NCBI GenBank assembly: GCA_002011085.2
Contig: MTMB02000001.1
Location: forward strand, 477,820-541,819
DNA: 64,000 nucleotides
Direction: 5' to 3'
From: Candidatus Geothermarchaeum rappei
GTDB taxonomy: Archaea; Thermoproteota; Nitrososphaeria; Geothermarchaeales; JDFR-13
Part shown: positions 34,829 to 43,402 of the stretch, piece by piece
How positions within the stretch are numbered: position 1 is the first letter of the stretch
Layout: each line of letters opens with the position of its first letter
Notes under the pieces: generated by a model
Databases searched by the model: none
What the model saw: only the letters and a program-made list of their open reading frames with translations
Told to the model about the DNA's origin: nothing
Made by a program: the position numbers and the translations under genes

Positions 34829-35891
34829 TATAGATGATCTCTCTCTCTATAGGGTTGAGATTAGGGTAAGAACTCCTCTGATCTTGTCGGGAGAGCCTCT
34901 TGGCAGGATCTGGGCTACAAACATTAATTTTATACCTGGCTCGACATTTAGGGGAGCTCTATTATCATATATGTATAACCATAGTCATCTATCTAATAGG
35001 GTCGTATCCGAAGCATTTTCACCAACCGTATATTTTCAACCCTTACTACCTGTGTATATGGATAAAGAGTGTAGACATGCTGATCCACTTATATATAAGT
35101 GTAAAATATGTGGAGAGACTGTATTCTATAGACCCCCTCTCGATGACTATATATCATTCCCAAGTGAATGCAACAATGGTCACTATGGAACGTTAAAGAG
35201 TGTGGGAGGGGCTTTGATAGTTGACAAGGATGTTGTGAATGTGATAAGATATGTGTATATCGAGAGTGTAGGGATAAACAAAGTCACCGAGACATCGGAA
35301 AAAGGGATGTTATATAGCTACTCAGCAATCGCTCCCAACACTAGATTCAAAGGCCTAGTCTTAGATAGAGGAGGTCTAATACAAGAGTATATAGATAACT
35401 ATGGTTATCCATCTACAATATATTTGGGAAGAGGGATCTCGAGAGGCTTTGGATGGTGTGAGTTGAATATAAATCAGATAGATGTCGGAGACTACATTAA
35501 TAATCGGGGGTCTCAAATCCATTCATACCTAGAAAAGTCGAATTATCTAGTATTGAGGGGTAAGTCCCCTCTTGTCTTCATGGATAGTAAAGGGTTTACG
35601 CCTAAACCAAAGCTGGTTGTTAAAGGTTTAGAAGAGCATATCCCGTTTAAATATGTAGATAAAAACTATTTACTTGTTAGAGGACTGTACCATTTAAGGG
35701 GTTTTGGGGCGAATAATCTGCCAAAAGCTCACATCTCGGCTGTAAAGCCTGGGAGCATATTCTTTTACAAAATTAAGTCACATGATAAACTAGATGATCT
35801 CGTGGATCATCTAGTTGAATTGGAGTTGCTAGGTCTCCCGCCTTATAACCATATAGGTTTAAATTATCTTGAGGTGCTGGTATGGTGTTAA
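34806..35891 (+). CDS. RAMP protein, Cas5-like (Csx10/Csm4 type) with zinc ribbon
   Basis: A 361-residue RAMP with FIPGSTFRGALLSYM near the N-terminus (residues about 42-56) and a four-cysteine insert (CRHAD...CKICG...CNNGHYG, about 94-124) likely to bind zinc, then a second half with YLGRGISRGFGWCEL. The N-terminal FRGAL form and Cys/His insert are what one sees in Csx10, the Cas5-group subunit of III-D complexes that holds the crRNA handle; Csm4 is the alternative. Within this operon it is the best candidate for the single Cas5-type subunit. It overlaps the next gene by 10 bases. Confidence 0.72.
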   Translation: MMNLLRNNIDDLSLYRVEIRVRTPLILSGEPLGRIWATNINFIPGSTFRGALLSYMYNHSHLSNRVVSEAFSPTVYFQPLLPVYMDKECRHADPLIYKCKICGETVFYRPPLDDYISFPSECNNGHYGTLKSVGGALIVDKDVVNVIRYVYIESVGINKVTETSEKGMLYSYSAIAPNTRFKGLVLDRGGLIQEYIDNYGYPSTIYLGRGISRGFGWCELNINQIDVGDYINNRGSQIHSYLEKSNYLVLRGKSPLVFMDSKGFTPKPKLVVKGLEEHIPFKYVDKNYLLVRGLYHLRGFGANNLPKAHISAVKPGSIFFYKIKSHDKLDDLVDHLVELELLGLPPYNHIGLNYLEVLVWC

Positions 35892-36787
35892 AATATAAGG
35901 AGTCTCTCCAAAATAGATGGATACTAATCATCCGGTTTAAACTGGCTTCCCCACTACATGTAGGACGTGGGCAGGAAGGTATTTACAATAGAATAGTATT
36001 TTCTAATGTAGAGGGAGGACTTCATCCTATTGTGCCAGCGTCAAGTATTAAGGGAGTATTTAGAGACTTGTCAACTAAGATAGCTAAGAATTTGGATTTT
36101 AGAAAGCCTCTAACTAATAAAATTGTGAATAATCACGTTATAGACAGTCATTTTCCAGTAGAAAAGGCTGATGATGATACTAATAGAGTTAGGGTCTATA
36201 GAGAAACCTATTTCCAAGGATATGATGGCATCGATGACGATGAATTTAAGCTGGCATTGGCCAGGGAGTTGTCATCGGGCCTAAATACCTCTCTAGACAG
36301 TTTTCTAGAGCTGCCGGTTGAAGAGATTATAGAACTTTATCTATCTATGAAGTGTCCGATATGTCGGTTATATGGTGCTCCCGGCCTTTCTTCAAAGACA
36401 ATTTTTTTAGACGCTGTAGTCAAAGGTTCCTATCAAGTCGGGTTATATACGGGGACCGCGATTGAGAGGAAGACGGGAATCGTAAAAGCGAAGCATCTAT
36501 ACAATGTAGAGTATGTATATCCTAAGGGAGAGACCTGGGTCGACATACATATATATATCGATAATATGGATGAAGATGAGGAGCTTCTAATAAAAAGTCT
36601 GATAGGCCTAATTAAGGCAACTGGATTGAGGCTAGGAGGATTGAGGTCAAGGGGATATGGCCTTCTGAAGCTGGATATTGAAAATTCCTATGCTGTCAAG
36701 ACTATTTTTGACGGAGGGCCCGAGGAAAACATCACCAAGCTCCTTAGAGGGGGGACTAGAGTCTCACTAGAAAGTTTATTAGGCTAA
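35882..36787 (+). CDS. RAMP protein, Cas7-like, lacking the catalytic Asp
   Basis: A 301-residue RAMP: FKLASPLHVGRGQEGIYNR, VPASSIKGVFRDLS (Ala replaces Gly in the usual PGSS), MKCPICRLYGAPGLSSKTIF with a CxxC zinc-type thumb, and the closing LRLGGLRSRGYGLLKL. No Asp is visible in the loop where Csm3 carries its cleavage residue, so it is probably structural. It is the last gene of the type III operon; the Csx1-type gene on the other strand ends only four bases away, so the two transcription units converge. Confidence 0.8.
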   Translation: MVLKYKESLQNRWILIIRFKLASPLHVGRGQEGIYNRIVFSNVEGGLHPIVPASSIKGVFRDLSTKIAKNLDFRKPLTNKIVNNHVIDSHFPVEKADDDTNRVRVYRETYFQGYDGIDDDEFKLALARELSSGLNTSLDSFLELPVEEIIELYLSMKCPICRLYGAPGLSSKTIFLDAVVKGSYQVGLYTGTAIERKTGIVKAKHLYNVEYVYPKGETWVDIHIYIDNMDEDEELLIKSLIGLIKATGLRLGGLRSRGYGLLKLDIENSYAVKTIFDGGPEENITKLLRGGTRVSLESLLG

Positions 36788-36791
36788 TATT

Positions 36792-38381
36792 TTAATCCTC
36801 TCGCGTATCTACCATCTCTCTCCAGTTTTCAACCATTATCTCGATATATTCTCTTAATAAGCCTATATGGGCTATAAAATTCCTTTTTGTATGATCTCTA
36901 CTTCTACTATCCTCCACCAGACTTACAAAATCCCTAGGTTTGAAACTATCTACATACCGGAGTCTAATACTCTCCTTTATTTTCTCGATAGTCTTATCCA
37001 TACTGATATCTTTTTTCCACCTATCCTTTTTTATCATATCATTTAATATTCTCCATCTATCCATATTTGAAAGCACGACACTTTTATAGTTTTCATAGAC
37101 GACTCTTCCAATCTCGCCATATAATTCTCTCTGTACAAATGAGGAGACAACATTTGAAAACTTAGACAAAACCTCATCTGTAATAACCTCGATATCTGAG
37201 AAGCTGACGCCCTCAGACTCCACATCTCTTTCGATATATCCCTTCTCATTTAGAAAACATTTTATGCCTAACCCAACTGACAATGTCTTTAGGATATCTA
37301 TATATTTGAGGGCAACGCCTTTTTCAAAGACATCTCTAGTCTTAAGAAGAAGGGTGTCATCATCTATTTTTATAGGCTTGGCTTTATCAAGCATCTTATC
37401 AATAGTTGAAATCATGTTAGTAATATATCTTAAATTCGCCTTAGAAGGGTCGAGCTTTTTAAAATACCTTGGGATCATATCCAATAAGCCTAGGGGTAGA
37501 GAATGCTTTAGGCTATAATAGACAATTCTTACATAATTCGTGTAACCCTCACCGACTTTATCCAGAGTTAAAATATTCCTATAAAATCTTTTCTCATCAT
37601 TGGATAATCCCCTAATACATGACTCGGGTTTACTAATCACCTTATCTGGAATCTCTTTTGGAATCATCTCCGAGATATTTTCAAATCTTGAGCTCTCAAT
37701 AGTTACAATCCTATTTATCCGCAGCATTTTAATGCCATATGTATGTGGGTCTGAATTGAATATTCTCAGAATGGTGTTTCTCCTATTCAATTTCATTAAC
37801 ACGATACTCTCATACAAGTCTCTAGCCGCCATACTGATTATAACAGGCATATAATTTATCCCATGTGTCAAGTCCAGCCAAACTTCATCTATATCTGGAT
37901 TCTCAATACATATTTTAAGGGTATGTAGATATACGTATAGCCTCACAAGCTCTAAATCACCGTCAAAAACGATATTTATATCCTTTTTTTTCAAAGTGAA
38001 CCTCCCTATCCCGGGAGTAACCACAACATTCAAGGCTTTTCTCAGAACCTTACTAATATCCACCCCAGGATTCTTATTTCTGAAAATTTCGTTGAATTCC
38101 CACATCTTCTCACAGATATAGTTTCTGACTCTATCCCTAATCTCATTATAGCTCAGTTTAACCAGATCGCCAGCATTAGTGACTCTATCAACTATTAAGC
38201 TCTCAGGGACAACAACACAGATTCTGGTAACTTCATATCCGTTTCTTATAGCATGATATACAAGTGGTAATATCGTAGTTTTAGATATAAGTCTATCTCC
38301 TGTATCCTCTACAAGATAAGTTACCTCTTCCCAATGCGGTTTTCCCCAAGGAGCTATTATCAATACCTTATTTCTCATCAT
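36792..38381 (-). CDS. csx1: Csx1/Csm6-type CARF-HEPN ribonuclease
   Basis: Ancillary RNase of type III immunity, activated by cyclic oligoadenylate. The 529-residue product has an N-terminal CARF-like Rossmann domain (KVLIIAPWGKPHWEEVTY), the DxTHG motif WLDLTHGINYMPV, a long helical middle and a C-terminal HEPN domain with the RNase motif R500-NFIA-H505 (Rx4H). Both ligand-binding and catalytic motifs are present, so it should be functional. It is read opposite to the type III operon and overlaps the upstream CARF-wHTH gene by 14 bases, so these two are one transcript. Confidence 0.9.
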   Translation of the reverse strand: MMRNKVLIIAPWGKPHWEEVTYLVEDTGDRLISKTTILPLVYHAIRNGYEVTRICVVVPESLIVDRVTNAGDLVKLSYNEIRDRVRNYICEKMWEFNEIFRNKNPGVDISKVLRKALNVVVTPGIGRFTLKKKDINIVFDGDLELVRLYVYLHTLKICIENPDIDEVWLDLTHGINYMPVIISMAARDLYESIVLMKLNRRNTILRIFNSDPHTYGIKMLRINRIVTIESSRFENISEMIPKEIPDKVISKPESCIRGLSNDEKRFYRNILTLDKVGEGYTNYVRIVYYSLKHSLPLGLLDMIPRYFKKLDPSKANLRYITNMISTIDKMLDKAKPIKIDDDTLLLKTRDVFEKGVALKYIDILKTLSVGLGIKCFLNEKGYIERDVESEGVSFSDIEVITDEVLSKFSNVVSSFVQRELYGEIGRVVYENYKSVVLSNMDRWRILNDMIKKDRWKKDISMDKTIEKIKESIRLRYVDSFKPRDFVSLVEDSRSRDHTKRNFIAHIGLLREYIEIMVENWREMVDTRED

Positions 38382-39192
38382 ATCCCCCGGATCTTACTAT
38401 TATATCCTTATACCACATTCCTCTTTCACCGAGTTTTAGGATGAAACCTTCTCTCACTCTCCGCTTCTCAATTAGGCCACTTCTCTCCAATTCAGATAAG
38501 TACATCCTGTATTTATCAACATCTTCTGGAGATAGAGAGCCCTCTAAAACTTTTACCAATACTTCTATATAGTCTCGTGGATAGGGTATCAATGGAATTT
38601 CGATAACACTTAAATCTTTAAGAGGAGGATATAGAAGTCTTAAAAACTCATCCCTATGTTTAGAGAAATATTCATTTTTCTCATTCTCTGTTTTCATCAT
38701 TGAGAACATTCTTATCTTGTTCTCCAACCTAACAAGCATATCATTATATAAAGCTACCCTCTTGTTTATCACATGGAAAACCCTAGAAGGTCTTATAAAC
38801 ATGGCGGTCAAAGTACATATAACCACCATTGTTTTTCTACCACCAGCGATATTTATAAATATCTCATCAGTATCCTCTGAGTTAACCATATTAACTAATG
38901 TTGTGAAAACAGTCTTTAAGAAATCCCTACTTGACTCTTCATCATAAATGTCAGGATAATTCACGATCAAACGCCTAATCCTCACCTTCGGATCTATGTA
39001 TTTAACAGCCCTATCAATTATCTCCATCCCGCCTAGAACTAAATCATCCATCGAGCCGATCAAAACTATACTCGAAGGATAGTAACGGGTTCTCTCTCTA
39101 ATAAACAAAAAAAACTCGGTGACAACTGATGGAGTGAGGCCCAATGGGCATATAATAATAACTTTATCTTTCATACGAACATCCCTCAACAA
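38368..39192 (-). CDS. CARF-domain protein with C-terminal winged helix (Csa3-like or ring-nuclease-like)
   Basis: The 274-residue product has an N-terminal CARF/Rossmann domain (VIICPLGLTPSVVTEFFLF) with the ligand-loop INIAGGRKTMVVI, then a basic linker and a C-terminal winged-helix segment (YLSELERSGLIEKRRVREGF followed by ILKLGERG). CARF plus wHTH is the architecture of Csa3 regulators, which control adaptation and CRISPR genes in Sulfolobales in response to cyclic oligoadenylate. The GGRK loop is also reminiscent of CARF ring nucleases that degrade the messenger. Regulation of the type III or adaptation operon is inferred. Its start lies about 93 bases from leader 3. Confidence 0.8.
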   Translation of the reverse strand: MLRDVRMKDKVIIICPLGLTPSVVTEFFLFIRERTRYYPSSIVLIGSMDDLVLGGMEIIDRAVKYIDPKVRIRRLIVNYPDIYDEESSRDFLKTVFTTLVNMVNSEDTDEIFINIAGGRKTMVVICTLTAMFIRPSRVFHVINKRVALYNDMLVRLENKIRMFSMMKTENEKNEYFSKHRDEFLRLLYPPLKDLSVIEIPLIPYPRDYIEVLVKVLEGSLSPEDVDKYRMYLSELERSGLIEKRRVREGFILKLGERGMWYKDIIVRSGGYDEK

Positions 39193-39284
39193 AAATTTTA
39201 GCTACCATGAAAAGCCAAAATAAACCATTTCAACATATTATAAAAATACTGAAAAAGTTAATAAAATTCCCTTTTCAAAAACAT

Positions 39285-39398
39285 CTTTAGGTGTCTATTG
39301 ACATTGTTATTTTGACGGGTTGTCTTTTGTCACACATACAAAATTAAAATATCCAAAAATATCATCCTATTAAATAGAAAAACCCAAAAACAATAACG
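39285..39398 (+). promoter_or_regulatory. CRISPR leader 3
   Basis: Third copy of the 114-bp leader, differing from copies 1 and 2 at one base (GTGTCTATTG for GTGTCCATTG). Similarity to copy 1 extends a few more bases to the left (AAAACAT), unlike copy 2. Confidence 0.9.
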
Positions 39399-39814
39399 GA
39401 ATCTCACATAGAGAGTTGAAAGTGTGAAGAAAGAGGGAGAATTCTTACGGGCATAATAGTTTCGAATCTCACATAGAGAGTTGAAAGGAACCGCCCAACA
39501 TAATTCATCACGAGATTAACTATATCCTAAGAATCTCACATAGAGAGTTGAAAGGAAGACTGGACAGCCTATTACTTCTCTACAACCAAATCTCTTAGAA
39601 TCTCACATAGAGAGTTGAAAGTAGTTTCGATAATCATACTCGGACGGACGGTCTTCAGAATCTCACATAGAGAGTTGAAAGATAGATTTTTATTGTAGTA
39701 TTGTCATTAACTTCTAACTCTGAATTTCACATAGAGAGTTGAAAGTCTAACGCTGTGGACTTCTCCCATCTCCCTCAGGATTTTCTCCATGAATCTCACA
39801 TAGAGAGTTGAAAG
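39399..39814 (+). CRISPR. CRISPR array 3: 7 repeats, 6 spacers
   Basis: Seven copies of the same repeat in the same orientation. Repeat 6 (39722-39745) has one change (GAATTTCAC). Immediately after the last repeat the sequence is the tail of a winged-helix reading frame, not a normal trailer. This is the shortest of the three arrays despite an intact leader. Confidence 0.98.
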
Positions 39815-39943
39815 TTAATACACGGAATATCTCTAGCTACTGTTCATCGGCTTATCAAAGATATGAAATATATTGGGTTAATTGACGATAAATTAAAATT
39901 AACTTCTTTAGGAAAGGCGTATCTAAGTATCTATAGTTCATAG
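39815..39943 (+). pseudogene. C-terminal remnant of a winged-helix regulator abutting array 3
   Basis: Directly after the last repeat an open frame of 42 codons encodes HGISLATVHRLIKDMKYIGL, then a short DDKLKLTSLGKAYLS wing and a stop at 39943. The pattern (recognition helix, then LTSLGKAYL) is that of MarR/ArsR-like winged helices. Upstream in frame there is a TGA inside the repeat, so no start codon precedes the remnant except internal Met. It appears to be the 3' end of a gene cut by the array boundary. Confidence 0.6.
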
Positions 39944-39951
39944 GCCTCAAG

Positions 39952-40755
39952 CTAAGATGATAGGAATCCCCCGTCTACTGGTATTAATGCGCCTGTTATG
40001 TATGTTGATAGATCGCTTGCTAGGAAGAGTGCTACACGAGCTACTTCATCAGGGTCTCCAAATCTCCCTAGTGGGAGTCTGGCTTTGAAGTCATAAGCTG
40101 TTTTAATCATGTCTATCCTCAGACCCATTATGGCTTTTCTCCTGAGTTTCTTAACTCCCTCCGTCTCTATCCCCCCTGGTACTAGGGCGTTTATCCTGAA
40201 GCCTTTCCCACTATATTCCCTGGCCAGGGCCCTTGTTAAGCCGATGACACCTATCTTACTGATGTCGTAGTGAACTAGGTTTCTGGCGAAGGGCATTATA
40301 GCCTCGATAGAAGCTACATTTATTATTACACCGCCGCCTTTCTCGAGTCTTCGTCTAATCATGTGTTGACACATCCAGAGGACGCTATACAGGTTTATCT
40401 TCATGATCTTCTCGAGGAATTCTTCATCTATCTCCAGGGTGTCTCTAAACACGTATATCCCCGCATTATTAACCAGAATATCTATTTCCCCGACTTTATC
40501 CCACAAGGCATCTACCTCAGCCTTATTCTCCAGATTCACCTTATGTATATTTATTTCAACATTGTATTCAGATAGCTCTTTCTCGGCCTCTAATAGTTTT
40601 TCGTGGTTTATGTCGACAAGTTCTAGGTCGGCCCCGGCCTCGGCGAATCTACGTGCAATGGCTTTCCCAATGCCCATTGCAGCCCCGGTTATAAGCGCCC
40701 TCCTCCCTCTTAGTGAAATCAACTCGATTAACGGTTTATAACTCATGTTCATCAA
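39952..40755 (-). CDS. Short-chain dehydrogenase/reductase (SDR)
   Basis: A 267-residue classical SDR: cofactor motif ITGAAMGIGKAIARRF, an Asp after the second strand (LELVDINHEK) that favours NAD(H), the NNAGIYV motif, and the Ser-Tyr-Lys catalytic set in NVASIEAI...YDISK. The C-terminus ends in the usual ITGALIPVDGGF. It oxidises a secondary alcohol or sugar; no substrate can be read. It lies next to the nucleoside phosphorylase on the same strand (four bases between), suggesting an operon, perhaps for ribose or sugar handling. Confidence 0.92.
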   Translation of the reverse strand: MMNMSYKPLIELISLRGRRALITGAAMGIGKAIARRFAEAGADLELVDINHEKLLEAEKELSEYNVEINIHKVNLENKAEVDALWDKVGEIDILVNNAGIYVFRDTLEIDEEFLEKIMKINLYSVLWMCQHMIRRRLEKGGGVIINVASIEAIMPFARNLVHYDISKIGVIGLTRALAREYSGKGFRINALVPGGIETEGVKKLRRKAIMGLRIDMIKTAYDFKARLPLGRFGDPDEVARVALFLASDLSTYITGALIPVDGGFLSS

Positions 40756-40759
40756 CTCC

Positions 40760-41641
40760 CTAAATCATCCTAAGAATATCATCTAGAGTAGTCTCTCCCC
40801 TCCTATATTTATCGATGATGCATAGGCTTTCCAAGGCTGTCTCCACCATCTTACCCTCAACCTCAGTAAGCTTATCCATGTTCATCGGGGCTGTCAACGT
40901 AGTTAGTATTGCACCTACATATAGTGAGACAGGCCTACCCATCCTCCTATACCTCTCCCTAAAATAGTCTCTGTATATGGGGAGTATACTCGCCTCCATC
41001 TCACTAGCCAGGACACCCATCTCCATCAACGCCTCAAACCTCCTCCTACTCCCTTCTCCAACCGGGCTATTATGGAAGCCCTCATAGAAGTATAGATCGT
41101 CTTTAGACTGTATCTTCCCTAGGAAGAGGTCCTCCCCATATTTAAAGCCCTTATCCACAGCGGCCTTCAATAACGATAGATATATTATTGGATCCATATT
41201 AGCCGGATACTCTGGGAAGACCACCTTGGATGAGGTGGATTCGTCCCTCACGACAGAGTCGGCGACCACCAGTGAATAGGGCTTGATATACTCCTGCATA
41301 GCTCCTGAAGTACCGATTCTAATTATATATCCTACTCCCCCTCCTTCACATATCTTGTACATGACCTCAGCCAGGGTTATGGCCATGCTGGGAGGCCCCA
41401 TTCCACTTGTAAAGGCGAATACTGGAATACCTTTATAGATGCCTTTCACCCAGGTTAACCCCCGTCTAGGCACATAAGCCGAGGCGTCCTCCAGATACTC
41501 GGTGAGCATCTCTATTCTTTTAGGCGAGCCGGCGTTTAGGATATATGGTGCCACATCCCCCTCAGATATCTCGAGGTGATATGCTTTTCCATTTTCCCAC
41601 TCAAATATCAGGCCTGGGAAGAACTGCTTCAAATACACCAC
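40760..41641 (-). CDS. Nucleoside phosphorylase, uridine phosphorylase-like
   Basis: The 293-residue product has the PNP/UDP family layout: AGSPKRIEMLTEYL, FTSGMGPPSMAITLAEVM (phosphate-binding region), RIGTSGAMQEYIKPYSLVVA, and MGVLASEMEASILPIY, where the ExE-type acidic pair contacts ribose. These match the uridine phosphorylase / PNP group that splits nucleosides with phosphate. It begins upstream of the SDR gene in the same transcript. A second, different nucleoside phosphorylase is about 2 kb away, so the region handles nucleoside salvage or catabolism. Confidence 0.88.
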   Translation of the reverse strand: MVYLKQFFPGLIFEWENGKAYHLEISEGDVAPYILNAGSPKRIEMLTEYLEDASAYVPRRGLTWVKGIYKGIPVFAFTSGMGPPSMAITLAEVMYKICEGGGVGYIIRIGTSGAMQEYIKPYSLVVADSVVRDESTSSKVVFPEYPANMDPIIYLSLLKAAVDKGFKYGEDLFLGKIQSKDDLYFYEGFHNSPVGEGSRRRFEALMEMGVLASEMEASILPIYRDYFRERYRRMGRPVSLYVGAILTTLTAPMNMDKLTEVEGKMVETALESLCIIDKYRRGETTLDDILRMI

Positions 41642-41737
41642 CTACAAATAATATTCATGCCATATGTGATTTAACCATATTGTAGTCCTCATGTATTTAG
41701 GAAGTTTTTTAACTGTGTTATACAAAACATATTTTTC

Positions 41738-43105
41738 ATGAGCCGGATTAGGCTGCACATGCTCATCGCATTTACATTGGCTGTGGCTATAATAGGGTTT
41801 GGTATACTCCTATCTCCCCCGTTCAGAGGATTTAGGTCCATGATTGGTCTTCCAATAGACCTATACGGCTCTAGATACAACCCGGCTGTAGGGGCGGCTG
41901 AGATAATCAATCCGGATCCAGAGGCTGCTGAAGCTTTTCTATCTAGAATAACGCTCTACTACCATAGTGTTTTCTTAACCCTCCTATACGCTACTTTAAT
42001 CTTATTCATCTCAAAGTATATGGGGGAGAGGGGGAGGGACATACTGGATCTGATGCTCATATCAACTATCTTCACGGTGTCAGGTGGCATTATTTATGCC
42101 TACCTATATAGGGACTTCTTCTGGCACGGTGTCTTCATCTCCGGCCTGGCATTCGGTTTCCTTGCAGGATTGTTACTCCTAATAAGGTTTAGGCCTAACA
42201 ATATCTTGGGATATAATATCCAGCTATCCGGCTTTCTCCTACTACTTGGCGGGGCGATTGGCGGATGGCTGGGGTCAAGCTTCATGAATCCTGAGAACCA
42301 CGAGTCGTTTATAGAGGCTTTAATCGCCTCAAGGTTTAACCCGGATCTCGGTGAGGAGAATATATTCTGGAGGAGTCTCACAAGCCATGAGCATGCAATG
42401 ATAGCTGTAGCCCTTACACTAGTATTCCTCCTAGCTGTCTCAAGGCTGAAGCTTAAAGAGGGTCGCTTGACGAAGGCCACACTATATCTTGTTTACTTTG
42501 GGCAGCTGATAATGGCCCTAGCGTCCTACTCAGTATGGTTTATAGGTAAGGTGGCCCATCTAGCTATTACACCTGCTGCACTCCTCCTCATCTTCGCGAC
42601 ACTATTACTGAGCTTTAGAGTTGAGGGTTGGAGGGTCCTTAGAACAGCCTTAGTCGCTGGCAATATAATCATGTGGATAGGCGTCGCCATACCCGGGGCT
42701 CTGGTCGCCGTCAGCCTAAGATCACCACGTTTCTTTACACCGGCATTCAGGGATCCATTGTGGGACTGGGCTGAACTAGCGTATAACATCGGGCACTGGC
42801 ATATTCTACTCACGACGTGGGGCGTAGTCCTCGCCATAATCTACCTAGGGGAGGTTAATAGAGGGACGCTGTCTAAAATAGCTGGATACCTAACAATAAT
42901 TGGGTATATAGGAGCCTCGCTCGGGATAAACCTGTATATGCTGGGTAATCCACCGGGATACTATATCCCCAATCCATATGACAATATCTATCTGGCCTTT
43001 ATAGTGGAGCCTATGCTAGGTATAATGGCTATGGGAATCGCGTTGACCTACATACTATTTTTAAGGGGAGTAGCGAGGAAAGGCCTTCTTATGAAGCGGC
43101 AGTAA
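41738..43105 (+). CDS. Polytopic membrane protein with conserved-looking His pairs (possible heme/copper protein)
   Basis: The 455-residue product has about 12 hydrophobic helices. Histidines sit inside or at the ends of helices in patterns that suggest metal or heme ligation: LYYHSVFLT, FFWHGVFISG, LTSHEHAMIAVAL, GKVAHLAITPAALLL and NIGHWHILLTTWG. The HxH pairs followed by a Trp/Gly helix recall heme-copper oxidase subunit I relatives such as NnrS, but I cannot place it in a named family. A c-type cytochrome maturation operon elsewhere in the window shows the organism makes heme proteins. A small wHTH gene lies just downstream on the other strand. Function unproven. Confidence 0.7.
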   Translation: MSRIRLHMLIAFTLAVAIIGFGILLSPPFRGFRSMIGLPIDLYGSRYNPAVGAAEIINPDPEAAEAFLSRITLYYHSVFLTLLYATLILFISKYMGERGRDILDLMLISTIFTVSGGIIYAYLYRDFFWHGVFISGLAFGFLAGLLLLIRFRPNNILGYNIQLSGFLLLLGGAIGGWLGSSFMNPENHESFIEALIASRFNPDLGEENIFWRSLTSHEHAMIAVALTLVFLLAVSRLKLKEGRLTKATLYLVYFGQLIMALASYSVWFIGKVAHLAITPAALLLIFATLLLSFRVEGWRVLRTALVAGNIIMWIGVAIPGALVAVSLRSPRFFTPAFRDPLWDWAELAYNIGHWHILLTTWGVVLAIIYLGEVNRGTLSKIAGYLTIIGYIGASLGINLYMLGNPPGYYIPNPYDNIYLAFIVEPMLGIMAMGIALTYILFLRGVARKGLLMKRQ

Positions 43106-43130
43106 AAAAGTGTGGGTGGAAAACGGGTTG

Positions 43131-43310
43131 TCATGGGACGGCGTAGTAGCATCGCTTGGGGACTATCAGCTTACCCTCGTTCTTAAGCTTCTTAATTATC
43201 TTTGAAACCTCCTTCTTGTCGAGGCCAGTCATCTTAACGACGTCTCCAGGTCGTAGTGGTTTACCTGCCTTTACAAATGCGTCTAAAACCATCTTCTCCT
43301 TCTCATCCAT
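43131..43310 (-). CDS. Small winged-helix DNA-binding protein (59 aa)
   Basis: Not in the ORF track because it is below 60 residues. The minus-strand frame starts ATG at 43310 and encodes MDEKEKMVLDAFVKAGKPLR, then a helix-turn-helix (PGDVVKMTGLDKKEVSKIIK), a wing (LKNEGKLIVPKRCYYAVP) and a stop. It is compact, basic and typical of the minimal winged-helix proteins common in archaea. It is convergent with the membrane protein gene and lies downstream of the second nucleoside phosphorylase on the same strand order. Target genes unknown. Confidence 0.8.
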   Translation of the reverse strand: MDEKEKMVLDAFVKAGKPLRPGDVVKMTGLDKKEVSKIIKKLKNEGKLIVPKRCYYAVP

Positions 43311-43402
43311 AGCATCTTCACCACATTGAACAAGTTATTTCATTGCTATATTACTATTGATGATAAGCAGATAGAATATATAAATCTTAACACTGTTAAT
43401 AA

